Translations under genes and position numbers: made by a program
From: Paenibacillus alba
GTDB taxonomy: Bacteria > Bacillota > Bacilli > Paenibacillales > NBRC-103111
NCBI RefSeq assembly: GCF_013204855.1
Contig: NZ_JABMKZ010000007.1
Location: 279,131 to 343,130 of the forward strand
Reading direction: 5' to 3'
DNA length: 64,000 nt
Shown: piece after piece, positions 52,682-62,377 of the stretch
Layout of the letters: each line of letters opens with the position of its first letter
Numbering within the stretch: the first letter of the stretch is position 1
The notes under the pieces: generated by a model
What the model was told of the DNA's origin: nothing
What the model saw: the letters and a program-made list of their open reading frames with translations, nothing else
Database searches by the model: none

Positions 52682-55309
52682 TTATGAAAATTGAGAGAGC
52701 AGCCCTTCGACACCGGACAATGCAGCCGCTAATTTGGAAGCATCTTTCCCGCCTGCTTGCGCCATATCCGGACGACCACCGCCGCTTCCGCCAACAGCCA
52801 ACGCCACTTCTTTAATGATTTTCCCGGCGTGAAAACCTTTGGCTACCAAATCAGGCGTTACCGCAGCCACCAAATTCACCTTATCGTCAGCAACTGCGCC
52901 TAGTACGATAACCGCGGAACCCAGCTTTACCTTCATCTCATCAACAATGTTGCGAAGAGAATCCATATCTGCTGCATTCACTTGTGCGGCTAACACCGAT
53001 ACGCCTGCTGCCTGCTTCACTTGATCTGTCAATGAGCCCGCTTCAATGCGTCCCAGTTTGCCGCGAAGCGACTCATTTTCACGCGAGAGTTCCTTCACTT
53101 GCTGAAGCGCAGCTTCCACACGTTTCGGAACATCTTGCACGTTCGATTTCAGCAGGTTAGCCGATTCTTTCAACAATTGCAATTGCTGGTCTAAGTACTC
53201 ATACGCACTGCGGCCGGAAACAGCCTCAATCCGGCGTACACCGGACCCAATGCCGGATTCGCTGACGATTTTGAACAATCCGATTTGTCCTGTATTTTGA
53301 ACGTGACAGCCTCCGCACAGCTCCAAGCTGTAATCGCCTACGCGAACAACGCGTACGATATCACCGTACTTCTCGCCGAATAAAGCCATAGCGCCCATTG
53401 CCTTCGCGTCAGCAATAGCTTTCAATGAAATATCAACGTCGATGTTGTTCCAAATTTGGCGGTTTACACGCTGCTCGACATCCTGCAATTCTTCACTGCT
53501 GATGCTGCCGAAGTGAGAAAAGTCAAAGCGCAAACGGTCAGGTTCAACGAGGGAACCAGCCTGATTGACATGTGTGCCTAATACTTCCTTCAATGCTTTA
53601 TGCAGCAAGTGAGTAGCCGTATGGTTTTTGATAATATCACCGCGCTCAGCAGCCGCTACGATAGCCTCAACCGAATCACCTTTGCGCAGAACGCCGGATT
53701 CGACTATGACTTTATGAATGTGTTGGCCATGCGGTGCCTTCACAACATCTTCAACCTTCAAAACCACTTGATTATTGCGAATTGTACCATAGTCGCTTAC
53801 CTGACCACCACTTTCGGCATAAAACGGTGTGCGATCTAGAATAACTTGGCAAGTCTCGCCTACGCCGACAATGTCGACGAGTTCATTTTCATGCACAATT
53901 GCCGCAATATTAGCAGTAACTACCAATTCATTATATCCAACAAATTCGCTTTTAATCGTCAACTCAGACAGCGGTCCGCCCTGTACTTTCATGCCGCCTT
54001 CTTTATGACTGGCCGCTCTAGCACGATCACGCTGCTCCTGCATGGAAGCATCAAATCCAGCCCGATCAACCGTCAACCCTTTCTCCGCAGCAAAATCCTC
54101 CGTTAAGTCAAAAGGGAAGCCATACGTATCGTACAATTTAAAAGCATCAGGTCCGCTGATTTGATTCGTGCCGGCTTGTTGCGTTTTCTCTACCATTTCA
54201 GCAAGAATAATCAATCCATCACTTAACGTTTCATGGAAACGTTCCTCTTCCGTCCGGATAACCTTCTCGATAAACTCACGCTTGTCTACAACTTCTGTAT
54301 AGTAAACACCCATGATTTCACCGACTGTAGGTACCAGCTTATGCAGGAACGGCTTATCCAAGCCCAATACTTTCCCATAACGAACAGCGCGGCGCAATAA
54401 ACGGCGGATCACATAACCGCGTCCTTCATTAGAAGGAAGTACGCCATCCCCAACGGAGAAAGCTACCGTACGTATATGGTCGGCAATAACTTTAAGTGCT
54501 ACATCGTGCTCCTCATTGACGTGATACTGCACACCTGTAAGCTCACAGGTTTGATCAATAATCGGTTTGAACAGATCGGTGTCGAAGTTGGAGTCAACAT
54601 CTTGAAGAATCGAAGCAAAACGCTCCAAACCTGCACCTGTATCAATATTTTTGTTCGGAAGCGGTGTATAGCTGCCATCTTTATTATGGTTAAATTGGGT
54701 GAATACAAGATTCCACACTTCCAGGAAACGCTCATTTTCCCCGCCAGGCCAGCATTCCGGATCGGACAAATCCCCGTATTTATCACCACGGTCATAGAAG
54801 ATCTCCGTACAAGGACCACAAGGACCTTCACCGATGTCCCAGAAATTATCTTCTTTCAGCTTATAGATGCGCTCTTCCGGTATGCCGATTTCTTTGTTCC
54901 AAATGTGGAAGGCTTCTTCATCATCTTCATGGACCGTAACCGAGATCCGCGTTGGATCGAAACCGATCCATTGTGGATCCGTCAGAAATTCCCATGCCCA
55001 TGGAATAACTTCTTTCTTAAAATAGTCACCGATCGAGAAATTCCCCAGCATCTCGAAAAACGTATGATGGCGGCGTGTTTTGCCTACATTCTCAATATCA
55101 TTGGTACGAATACATTTCTGAGCGTTCGTAATTCGCGGATTTTCCGGAATTTCCCGCCCATCGAGATACGGCTTTAACGGCGCGATCCCCGCATTAATCC
55201 ATAAGAGGGATGGGTCATTATGCGGAACGAGCGATGAGCTAGGCTCTACCTTATGCCCTTTACTTGCAAAAAATTGCAACCACTTGGAACGAATTTCACT
55301 TGCCTTCAT
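52682..55309 (-). CDS. alaS: Alanyl-tRNA synthetase
   Basis: 875 residues, full length. The N-terminal aminoacylation domain opens [19 protein letters not shown]. The editing domain carries HTATHLLH and, later, [12 protein letters not shown], which form the zinc site. A C-Ala domain is recognised by [20 protein letters not shown] 55309 has TGGAGG seven to eight bases upstream; the longer frame from 55351 runs into the T-box leader region. A T-box leader and a consensus promoter precede it on the minus strand. Confidence 0.97.
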   Translation of the reverse strand: MKASEIRSKWLQFFASKGHKVEPSSSLVPHNDPSLLWINAGIAPLKPYLDGREIPENPRITNAQKCIRTNDIENVGKTRRHHTFFEMLGNFSIGDYFKKEVIPWAWEFLTDPQWIGFDPTRISVTVHEDDEEAFHIWNKEIGIPEERIYKLKEDNFWDIGEGPCGPCTEIFYDRGDKYGDLSDPECWPGGENERFLEVWNLVFTQFNHNKDGSYTPLPNKNIDTGAGLERFASILQDVDSNFDTDLFKPIIDQTCELTGVQYHVNEEHDVALKVIADHIRTVAFSVGDGVLPSNEGRGYVIRRLLRRAVRYGKVLGLDKPFLHKLVPTVGEIMGVYYTEVVDKREFIEKVIRTEEERFHETLSDGLIILAEMVEKTQQAGTNQISGPDAFKLYDTYGFPFDLTEDFAAEKGLTVDRAGFDASMQEQRDRARAASHKEGGMKVQGGPLSELTIKSEFVGYNELVVTANIAAIVHENELVDIVGVGETCQVILDRTPFYAESGGQVSDYGTIRNNQVVLKVEDVVKAPHGQHIHKVIVESGVLRKGDSVEAIVAAAERGDIIKNHTATHLLHKALKEVLGTHVNQAGSLVEPDRLRFDFSHFGSISSEELQDVEQRVNRQIWNNIDVDISLKAIADAKAMGAMALFGEKYGDIVRVVRVGDYSLELCGGCHVQNTGQIGLFKIVSESGIGSGVRRIEAVSGRSAYEYLDQQLQLLKESANLLKSNVQDVPKRVEAALQQVKELSRENESLRGKLGRIEAGSLTDQVKQAAGVSVLAAQVNAADMDSLRNIVDEMKVKLGSAVIVLGAVADDKVNLVAAVTPDLVAKGFHAGKIIKEVALAVGGSGGGRPDMAQAGGKDASKLAAALSGVEGLLSQFS

Positions 55310-55351
55310 CTGTCTCAAGCCTCCATATATATGCATTGTCATCAAAAACAA

Positions 55352-55625
55352 ACAAAAAACGCCCCTGTAACATACAGGGACGAATCATCGCGGTACCACC
55401 CTGGTTATTGGTTCCGGCTTATCTTGCAAGTGGCAAGAGAAAACAAACCCAATCTCCTTGTGCGGATCTGTAACGGGTCCAACCGGTGGAGTTCTTCCAC
55501 ACTCCGAAACGAGCTTTGGGCCATCCTAACATCGAAAGGTTCTTTCAGCCGTTGACAGCAACAATCGCTGCTCCCCGGAACCTTCTCTCTGACAATGGAC
55601 TATGGCTTACTAAAGTTTCATCAAC
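55352..55625 (-). promoter_or_regulatory. T-box riboswitch of alaS
   Basis: The core GGGTGGTACCGCG is at 55389-55401 on the minus strand. The terminator CGTCCCTGTA/TACAGGGGCG follows at 55358-55380, with six T. Upstream is a stem-I-like region; GCT, an alanine codon, occurs at 55547-55549 within GGCTGAAAG and is the likely specifier. Uncharged tRNA-Ala would prevent termination. Confidence 0.88.
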
Positions 55626-55653
55626 GATTTCATGTTAGATATAGATAAGGCAA

Positions 55654-55682
55654 ATTATAACTATATGGCGCAATGCTGTCAA
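55654..55682 (-). promoter_or_regulatory. Promoter of the alaS leader
   Basis: On the minus strand a perfect TTGACA (55682-55677) and a perfect TATAAT (55659-55654) are separated by exactly 17 bp. This is a full vegetative consensus; transcription would begin near 55647, at the start of the T-box leader. Confidence 0.85.
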
Positions 55683-55776
55683 TATTCAGGTCAATAAATG
55701 AAACCTTTGCTCATAGGGAAACGTATATAAGATACATTCGTTCTCTTGCTTTTACCAAAACTAGGAGGTGTTGTAA

Positions 55777-56016
55777 TTGGATTTTTCTACGCTTACGCTG
55801 CTTGGTTTAATCTCACCCATTTTTATCATTGTCATCTACATCATGGTCAAAACACTCATAAAGAAAGAAATCCCCGATAGCCGGTACAATCCCTTCGATT
55901 ACATAACAGGCCAATCCCGCATCGAATTCCAAGAACAAAAGGAGGAAAAGGAAGAAGCGGACGACCAAGGAGACGATAAAGATAAACATTTAAAAAATCA
56001 GAAAATACGCAGTTGA
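55777..56016 (+). CDS. Small single-pass membrane protein (DUF3951-like)
   Basis: 79 residues: a single hydrophobic helix (LLGLISPIFIIVIYIMVKTLI, residues 8-28), then a short basic turn, the phrase YNPFDYITGQSRIEF, and a highly charged Lys/Glu/Asp tail. A strong site, CTAGGAGGTG, precedes TTG 55777 by seven bases, which supports a real gene. The helix plus PFD-ITGQ pattern recalls DUF3951 proteins of Bacillales, function unknown; I am not sure of that. Its stop codon overlaps the -35 of the next promoter. Confidence 0.65.
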   Translation: MDFSTLTLLGLISPIFIIVIYIMVKTLIKKEIPDSRYNPFDYITGQSRIEFQEQKEEKEEADDQGDDKDKHLKNQKIRS

Positions 56017-56041
56017 CAATCGTTCTCAATGGAAGTATACT
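56013..56041 (+). promoter_or_regulatory. Near-consensus vegetative promoter with Fur-like site
   Basis: TTGACA at 56013-56018 and TATACT at 56036-56041 are separated by 17 bp, so transcription would begin near 56048 on the plus strand. The -35 overlaps the stop codon of the small membrane protein gene. TGACAATCGTTCTCA at 56014-56028 is a weaker match to the 7-1-7 Fur pattern. Confidence 0.75.
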
Positions 56042-56049
56042 AAGTGTAT

Positions 56050-56069
56050 TGATAATGATTTTCATTATC
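56050..56069 (+). promoter_or_regulatory. Fur box over the transcription start
   Basis: GATAATGATTTTCATTATC at 56051-56069 agrees with the 19-bp Fur consensus at 17 positions, and its arms GATAATGA and TCATTATC are perfectly inverted. It begins 10 bases after the -10 box, where a bound repressor would block initiation. Confidence 0.8.
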
Positions 56070-56157
56070 GAGTAGGAAATACAAGAATTACGTATACTTA
56101 TTCCGTAGTCCATTCGTTGGTTTACGCATGGCCACACCCTTTCATATCCTCAACCCT

Positions 56158-56228
56158 CGCATAGAACCCCTATGTACCATGATCCCGCAAGTCATGGTAC
56201 ACAGGGGTTCTGTGCGTCTGTTTATCTT
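56158..56228. terminator. Long terminator-like hairpin between convergent units
   Basis: A 25-bp stem with one U-G pair and one mismatch around TCCCGCAAG lies at 56158-56216. GTCTGTTTATCTTCTT follows on the plus side. On the minus side there is no T-run, so it works best for plus-strand transcription, although it is only a few bases beyond the stop of the permease gene. Confidence 0.6.
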
Positions 56229-56229
56229 C

Positions 56230-57300
56230 TTACGTTACCGGCTTGTGAACATAGTGCAAGAAAACATGCTGAAGGATAACCTTCATAACCGCGAAAAACG
56301 GCACAGCCAAGATCAGCCCTACAATTCCCGCTACCTCCCCGCCTACCAGCAGCGCAAAGATGATAAACAAAGGATGCATATGCAGCGTTCTTCCCACCAC
56401 CTGCGGTGAGATCACATTTCCTTCCAGAATTTGAATCAATAAATTCACCACCGCAACGAGCAGCACCATTTTCAAAGAAATCGTTGATGCCATGATCAGT
56501 GCGGGCGCCGCGCCGAAAAAAGGCCCTAGGTAAGGAATGATATTGAAAATAGCTACCACACTGGCTAGCAATAAAGCATACTCCATACCAATCAGCCAAT
56601 ACCCCAAGTAAGCAAGAACCCCAATTATTAAGCATACCAATAATTGTCCGCGAATATAGTTGCCTAGCGCGGTATCAATATCAATGAGCAATTTGACCGT
56701 CTTCTTCCGATGTTCTCGCGGCACGATCGCCAGCGCTGTTTTCTCGATAATTTGAAAATCCTTCATGATATAGAAAGCTACAAAAGGGACAATGAACGCG
56801 ATAAACAGCATATTAATCGTATTGCCGATTTGATTCATGTAATTCGAGATGGCGGTGGAAATACTGTTTTCCAGTTTTGTGAGCGAATGATTGAAGCCGG
56901 AGCGTACACTGTCAGGCAGCAGCTGATTTTGATTAAACCCGTCGACCAGCGACTGCGCTCGCATTGCCATCTGCGGCATGTGCTCGTTCAGTTCAGCAAT
57001 TTGCGTTATAAAAATCGGTGTCATATTCATGATGATGACCGTAAGGGATGAAAGAAATACACTATAGATAAGTAAAACAGCAATCGTTCGTGGTACTTTG
57101 CGTTTATTCAGAGCATTTACAATCGGATTCAAAATGTACGAAATGATCACGGCGATGAAAAACGGCGTCACAATTGCTTTGAGAAACGTGATGACATGAA
57201 ATAAAATCGGCTTAATTTGCAGAAGCATATACAAAGTCATCAAGGCAAGCAGCGCATACACCAATCCTACAAACCATCTATTTTTCCAAAATCGTTCCAT
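56230..57300 (-). CDS. AI-2E family transporter (YrrI/PerM type)
   Basis: 356 residues with about eight membrane helices. The C-terminal part IFNIIPYLGPFFGAAPALIMA and GNVISPQVVGRTLHMHPLFIIFALLVGGEVAGIVGLILAVP-like segment are typical of the PerM/AI-2E exporter family. Members export autoinducer-2 or act as sodium/proton antiporters; the role here is unknown. The gene occupies the position of yrrI upstream of alaS in Bacillus. Confidence 0.9.
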   Translation of the reverse strand: MERFWKNRWFVGLVYALLALMTLYMLLQIKPILFHVITFLKAIVTPFFIAVIISYILNPIVNALNKRKVPRTIAVLLIYSVFLSSLTVIIMNMTPIFITQIAELNEHMPQMAMRAQSLVDGFNQNQLLPDSVRSGFNHSLTKLENSISTAISNYMNQIGNTINMLFIAFIVPFVAFYIMKDFQIIEKTALAIVPREHRKKTVKLLIDIDTALGNYIRGQLLVCLIIGVLAYLGYWLIGMEYALLLASVVAIFNIIPYLGPFFGAAPALIMASTISLKMVLLVAVVNLLIQILEGNVISPQVVGRTLHMHPLFIIFALLVGGEVAGIVGLILAVPFFAVMKVILQHVFLHYVHKPVT

Positions 57301-57386
57301 GTTGACCTCACCTCGGCAATTCCAAATAAGTTGCGCTCATACAGTATATGTACAACTTGTCCAAATTAACCCTTGGCTGTACAGTT

Positions 57387-57441
57387 GGACAACAAAAAAA
57401 CGCCATTCTTAAGCACCTGCGTGCTCAAAAAGTGACGTTTC
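57387..57441 (-). terminator. Terminator of the yrrD-zinc-ribbon genes
   Basis: Minus strand AACG-TCAC...GAGCACGCAGGTGCT...GGCGTT forms a two-part hairpin, followed by seven T. It lies 17 bases after the stop of the gene at 57458. Confidence 0.7.
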
Positions 57442-57457
57442 GTTATGATCATGATTA

Positions 57458-57667
57458 TTAATTCGCGTGTTCTTGGATTAGAGGCATTTCTTCCTCAAAA
57501 AATAAATCATCCAGAGAACTCAGTGTACCGTCTTCCTCAACCTGATACACGGACATTTTCTCTCCGTTAACGCTGAGTTCTATAAAACAACCCCAGCAGT
57601 AAAATTGATGGGAACCGATCTTTCCAATGTCTTTGGAATTACAGTTTGGACAACGCATCTCGCTCAC
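57458..57667 (-). CDS. Small zinc-ribbon protein of unknown function
   Basis: 69 residues. MRCPNCNSKDIG and FYCWGCFIEL give two CxxC pairs (C6, C9, C24, C27), a zinc ribbon. The second half is acidic and ends with LFFEEEMPLIQEHAN. It begins one base after the stop of the PRC-barrel gene, so both are one operon. I do not recognise a named family; similar proteins are encoded next to yrrD in Paenibacillus-like genomes as far as I recall, which needs checking. Confidence 0.7.
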   Translation of the reverse strand: MSEMRCPNCNSKDIGKIGSHQFYCWGCFIELSVNGEKMSVYQVEEDGTLSSLDDLFFEEEMPLIQEHAN

Positions 57668-57668
57668 C

Positions 57669-58196
57669 CTATTCTTCTTTGGATACGAAGAGTTCTTCCA
57701 TTTCCTGAGCGCAATGTACAGGCACTATGATGGCGTCTTCCCCTTTGGTTGCCGATTCCGGCACGGGAAGCCATCTACGCCCTTCCTTTAAATCAGAAAT
57801 AAACCCTTCGGACAATTCATAACCTACTATTTGTTTACCCCAATCTTGGTTTAAATAAACATCCTCTACCACGCCTAATTTGTGTCCTCCCACTGTGATG
57901 ATGGGAAGTCCTTTAATCTTGCGGCTTCCATCCAGTAAAGCATGGCATTCTTCCACATGCTCAAACTCGCGAATGACCATTTCGTTCGGTATGGTAATGG
58001 CATCTTCTCCTGCAGCGACGATTCCCTCCCACGGTATGTAACGTAGGGCAGAGAACCATACCTTCACTTCAAGAACGATACCTCGTATGTTCCACTCAGG
58101 GCCTATCAGCAAATCTTTGACCTGACCAATTTGTTTACCGGAATCTACCGTGATAACGGGAAGTCCGATCAAATCGTGCGCTTTGCGCAAGCTCAA
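57669..58196 (-). CDS. yrrD: PRC-barrel domain protein (YrrD-like)
   Basis: 175 residues with two PRC-barrel repeats: DLIGLPVITVDSGKQIGQVKDLLI (4-28) and IKGLPIITVGGHKLGVVEDVYL (about 93-115). Between them are VWFSALRYIPWEGIVAAGEDAI segments typical of the fold. PRC barrels occur in RNA-metabolism and photosynthetic proteins; the role of YrrD is unknown. It follows the cysteine desulfurase gene by 22 bp on the same strand. Confidence 0.85.
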   Translation of the reverse strand: MSLRKAHDLIGLPVITVDSGKQIGQVKDLLIGPEWNIRGIVLEVKVWFSALRYIPWEGIVAAGEDAITIPNEMVIREFEHVEECHALLDGSRKIKGLPIITVGGHKLGVVEDVYLNQDWGKQIVGYELSEGFISDLKEGRRWLPVPESATKGEDAIIVPVHCAQEMEELFVSKEE

Positions 58197-58218
58197 TTCC
58201 TCCTAGAACCGCCCGGTA

Positions 58219-59367
58219 CTAATTATTACGCAGCCGATGAACAATGGTTGCAATTTTCTGGGCAGCTGTTTCGATTTGCTCTTTAGAATTCCCCATTCCA
58301 AAGCTAAATCGAACAGCAGAAGCGGTAACATTTTCTGGGAGTTTCATGGCTTGCAATACATGGGACACTTCAAGGGAGCCTGAGGTACAGGCAGAACCGC
58401 TTGCCGCAGCCACGTTTTCTAAATCCAAATTCATAAGGAGTGTTTCGGTTGAAATACCTGGAAAGCTGATGTTCAAAATATGCGGGACTGACTGTTCCTT
58501 GTGGCCATTAATCGTAAAGCGTTCACTGCCTAATTGCTGCTCCAATATACGAATCATCATCTGACGAAGCTCCGAAGCCTTCTCCTGGAGAATCTCCACT
58601 TGCGGCAGCAGCACTTCAACCGCTTTGGCGAAACCAGCGATTGCAGCTACATTCTCAGTCCCCGCGCGGCGCTTTCTTTCTTGGGAACCGCCATACACGT
58701 GAGGCATCAGCTTCGTATTCTTGGAGACGTACAAGGCGCCTGCCCCTTTGGGGCCATACAATTTATGAGCCGATAAGCTCACCAAATCAACTGGAAGCCC
58801 ATGAAGGTTCAGCGGCAATTTACCCAGAGCTTGCACAGCGTCCACATGGAAAGGAATCTGCTTCGCACGAGCCAACTCACCTATTTGCTCAATTGGCTGA
58901 ATCGTGCCTACTTCATTATTCACATACATGATCGAAATCAGCGCCGTATCTGGACGAATAGCTGAGGCGACATCCTCTATTTGAATAAGACCAGTCGGAC
59001 CTACTGGCAGATAGGTCACCTCATATCCGAGGCTCTCCAAACGCTCACAAGGATGCAAAACAGCATGATGCTCGATTTGAGAAGTAATGATGTGCTTCTT
59101 GTCGTCTTTGCTCGCATGAAGAATCCCAAAGATCGCCATATTGTTGCTTTCCGTGCCACCGCTTGTAAAGATGAGCTCGGCAGGGAGACAGCCTAAAGAC
59201 TTCGCCATCGCATCACGAAACCGATTCAGTGCTGTCCTTGTTGCTCTACCGAAGCTGTGTGTACTCGAAGGATTGCCAAAAAAGGCTGTATAGAAAGGAA
59301 GCATCGCTTCCAATACGTCGGGATGCACTGGCGTAGTCGCCGCGTGGTCAAGATAAATAGGATTCAT
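58219..59367 (-). CDS. Cysteine desulfurase (YrvO/IscS type)
   Basis: 382 residues. The PLP lysine is K202 in SLSAHKLYGPKGAG and the persulfide cysteine is C327 in GSACTSGSLEVSHVL. IYLDHAATTPVHP opens the protein. It takes sulfur from cysteine for transfer to acceptors; in Bacillus the homologue YrvO works with MnmA in making 2-thiouridine in tRNA. Here mnmA is the divergent neighbour across cymR. It is nine bases downstream of cymR and would be co-transcribed with it. Confidence 0.93.
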   Translation of the reverse strand: MNPIYLDHAATTPVHPDVLEAMLPFYTAFFGNPSSTHSFGRATRTALNRFRDAMAKSLGCLPAELIFTSGGTESNNMAIFGILHASKDDKKHIITSQIEHHAVLHPCERLESLGYEVTYLPVGPTGLIQIEDVASAIRPDTALISIMYVNNEVGTIQPIEQIGELARAKQIPFHVDAVQALGKLPLNLHGLPVDLVSLSAHKLYGPKGAGALYVSKNTKLMPHVYGGSQERKRRAGTENVAAIAGFAKAVEVLLPQVEILQEKASELRQMMIRILEQQLGSERFTINGHKEQSVPHILNISFPGISTETLLMNLDLENVAAASGSACTSGSLEVSHVLQAMKLPENVTASAVRFSFGMGNSKEQIETAAQKIATIVHRLRNN

Positions 59368-59376
59368 TAGACACCT

Positions 59377-59796
59377 TTAAATGTAAAACATGTAGTTATC
59401 ACTTGTGCCTTGGTCTTCATATGAAATCAAGTTCGCAAGTGTCGTTGAATCCAAGACATCCGCAATACTATCGCGAATACGGATCCACAAGTCACGCTTA
59501 GCCGGGTCATCTTCTTCCGTAAAATCGACAGGACTGATCGGTCCTTCGAGCACGCGGATAACCTCGCCAGCTGTCACTTGATCCGCAGCTTTGGATAAAA
59601 TATAGCCGCCATAAGCGCCTCGAATACTTTTGACCAAACCGGCATTGCGCAAAGGAGCTACAAGTTGTTCCAAATAATGTTCGGACAATTGATGCTTTTC
59701 AGCAATACTTTTGAGTGAAGTTGGTCCTTCACCCACACGGTTGGCCAGCTCCATCATGATTGTCAAACCATATCGGCCTTTTGTAGAAATTTTCAA
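59377..59796 (-). CDS. cymR: Rrf2 family regulator CymR
   Basis: 139 residues. Winged helix at the N-terminus (MKISTKGRYGLTIMMELA; LKSIAEKHQLSEHYLEQLVAPLRNAGLVKSIRGAYGGY). The three cysteines that bind Fe-S in IscR are missing; indeed, the protein has no cysteine at all, as in CymR. In Bacillus CymR with CysK represses cysteine-synthesis genes. It is the first gene of the cymR-desulfurase operon. TGAGGTGTAATTTTG precedes the ATG. Confidence 0.93.
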   Translation of the reverse strand: MKISTKGRYGLTIMMELANRVGEGPTSLKSIAEKHQLSEHYLEQLVAPLRNAGLVKSIRGAYGGYILSKAADQVTAGEVIRVLEGPISPVDFTEEDDPAKRDLWIRIRDSIADVLDSTTLANLISYEDQGTSDNYMFYI

Positions 59797-59948
59797 AATT
59801 ACACCTCATTCAACATTTATACCAGCAGGGGATCTAATCGAAATCAATAAACTTCTTTTCGTCCACATTCAGAAACCAGGGTCGTCCCTATCTTGGTAAA
59901 CAGCGTTTCCATTTTTCGCAAAAACATTCCTAAACATCCGTATATCGT

Positions 59949-59966
59949 ATCTATGTTATCATAGAT
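59949..59966. promoter_or_regulatory. Palindrome in the cymR-mnmA intergenic region
   Basis: ATCTATG and CATAGAT are perfect inverted arms around TTAT, 153 bp upstream of cymR and 137 bp upstream of mnmA. It has the size of a dimer operator. No T-run follows, so it is not a terminator. The binding protein is unknown. Confidence 0.4.
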
Positions 59967-60033
59967 TCCTTGATTTGTGTGGGAAATTCCATGGCATTCT
60001 CATGAAATATTTTAATTTTAGTAGGTAGAGATG

Positions 60034-60039
60034 TATAAT
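60034..60039 (+). promoter_or_regulatory. -10 element of the mnmA promoter
   Basis: TATAAT at 60034-60039 lies 64 bases ahead of the mnmA start. The -35 at the right distance is poor (TTTAAT at 60011-60016). Confidence 0.4.
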
Positions 60040-60072
60040 AGTGAGAGCTTTAAATCAAGCTTTTTAAATTAG

Positions 60073-61191
<1,119 letters not shown>

Positions 61192-61232
61192 GCCGAATAC
61201 ATTGAATTGAATACGGGGAAGGATGAACCTAT

Positions 61233-61901
61233 TTGAAAATTTCCACTTACGAAGAAGCGAAACATCTCGTGAAAGAGATTGGCATTCTCCCCCTCTCGTC
61301 CTTCATCCCTGATCATCCTTCTCTTGATTCAGTGACCAAATTCAAAGATTGGCACACAGGCTTAGAGACGGATCCATGGCTATGGCGGGACCGTTTTCCC
61401 GGGGATGGCCTCGCAGCCTATGGACGTTTTTTTGCCAAAAAGCCGTTATTGATTTCTGCTGAGCTTTTCCCTTTGGTGAAAAATCTGCTCACAGATCCTT
61501 ATTCTGTCGAAGAACGTTATGAGGACGGTCTACTGCCTAAAGCATCTGTCGAAATTTATCAAACAATTGCCGATCAGGAAGGTATTGATGTCAAGACACT
61601 GCGAGCCAAAACGGGCATGAAAGCCAAAGAGTCCAAAAGTGCATTCGACCGGGCGCTGATCGAGCTGCAAAGCACAACGGATATTGTTATTGCCGGGATC
61701 AGTGAACGGCTGAATGCCGATGGAAATAAAAGCGGTTGGAACAGCACTTGCTATATGACGGCCTCGCATTGGATGGAGCTGTATGGCCATGCACCAAATT
61801 TATTGCCAACCCCGGAAGCCAAAAAGCAGCTGAGGGCTTGGATTGATGAGAAATACAGTGCTGCTGCTGGCGTTTACTTGACGAAGATTTTCAAGCTTTA
61901 G
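61233..61901 (+). CDS. AlkZ-related protein
   Basis: 222 residues. The pattern of an N-terminal region with HTGLETDPWLWRDRFPGDGLAAYGRFF, a WHTH-like middle (IDVKTLRAKTGMKAKESKSAFDRALIEL) and a C-terminal helix is found in proteins annotated as AlkZ-related in Bacillales; those are loosely similar to the winged-helix DNA glycosylase AlkZ, but catalytic activity is not shown. The QxQ motif of AlkZ glycosylases is not seen. The start is TTG 61233 with GGGGAAGGATG upstream. It follows mnmA by 41 bp, probably in the same message. Confidence 0.7.
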   Translation: MKISTYEEAKHLVKEIGILPLSSFIPDHPSLDSVTKFKDWHTGLETDPWLWRDRFPGDGLAAYGRFFAKKPLLISAELFPLVKNLLTDPYSVEERYEDGLLPKASVEIYQTIADQEGIDVKTLRAKTGMKAKESKSAFDRALIELQSTTDIVIAGISERLNADGNKSGWNSTCYMTASHWMELYGHAPNLLPTPEAKKQLRAWIDEKYSAAAGVYLTKIFKL

Positions 61902-61988
61902 GAGATTCGAAGTGCCCTAAATTACCTGCTTTCTGCAAGTATGTACCTTGAACTCGGCGCAAACGATAAGAGGGAAAGGTGTGAGCGA

Positions 61989-62360
61989 ATGCATAAATTT
62001 TCAGCCGTCCTTCTCGTCTTTGGGCTTAGTTGGGGGAGCAATGTGCAGGCATGCGCAGTTGAAGGCAGCGACATCTTTGCTGCTTCAGCGGCCCCCTATC
62101 AAGAACGCGATCCCGAATATGCCAAATGGAGCCGCCTTGCGTTTCATGAAGCAGGCAAGGTATACACTTTACTAGATTATAAATATTTAGGCCGATCTAT
62201 CGTTGCCCCCGGTGTTGCTCAGCAGCAGTTCCGTTTTTGGGTTAAACAACAAGGCGTCGAGTTTCCGCTGATTGTCTCTATCCGCTATAATCCGATATCC
62301 GAACAGCTATATACAATTGAAATGGCACAAGAAAAAAGAGGGAACTTACAGATCTTATGA
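61989..62360 (+). CDS. DUF3889-type secreted protein
   Basis: 123 residues. ATG 61989 is chosen because AAAGGTG lies about eight bases upstream and because it begins a signal peptide (MHKFSAVLLVFGLSWGSNVQA) with cleavage after A21 or so. The mature part has YAKWSRLAFHEAGKVY, DYKYLGRS and the QQQFRFWVKQQG stretch, matching the DUF3889 pattern of Bacillales proteins such as YqzG; function unknown. The stop overlaps the convergent rarA gene by six bases and lies within a shared terminator. Confidence 0.75.
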   Translation: MHKFSAVLLVFGLSWGSNVQACAVEGSDIFAASAAPYQERDPEYAKWSRLAFHEAGKVYTLLDYKYLGRSIVAPGVAQQQFRFWVKQQGVEFPLIVSIRYNPISEQLYTIEMAQEKRGNLQIL

Positions 62361-62377
62361 CTCTGTAAGCTTCCCTC
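62337..62377. terminator. Bidirectional terminator between the DUF3889 gene and rarA
   Basis: AGAGGGAA-C-TTACAG pairs with CTGTAAGC-TTCCCTC, with AAAAA on the left and TTCTTTTCT on the right. The stem covers both stop codons, so each gene ends inside its own terminator. Confidence 0.8.

Larger units (their letters stand above)
56048..56228 (+). ncRNA. Candidate Fur-regulated small RNA
   Basis: Downstream of the promoter and Fur box there is no supported open frame; the only long plus-strand frame has no ribosome site and runs into the antisense of the next gene. The transcript would have a 5' stem (GGAAATAC with GTATACTTATTCC, 56074-56104), a C-rich unpaired stretch (CCACACCC, ATCCTCAACCC; 56131-56157) and a hairpin with arms CGCATAGAACCCCT... 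and ...AGGGGTTCTGTGCG at 56158-56216, with a loop of nine bases, followed by a T-rich tail. Size would be about 170-180 nt. C-rich loops are a feature of the iron-sparing RNA FsrA of Bacillus. Not proven; the hairpin may also serve as terminator for the convergent permease gene. Confidence 0.5.

Noticed and set aside
54476..55177. A 233-residue plus-strand frame
   Set aside because: It is the complement of alaS, whose motifs and T-box are unambiguous.
56128..56409. A 93-residue plus-strand frame downstream of the Fur box
   Set aside because: No ribosome site, it crosses the terminator-like hairpin, and most of it is antisense to the well-supported permease gene.
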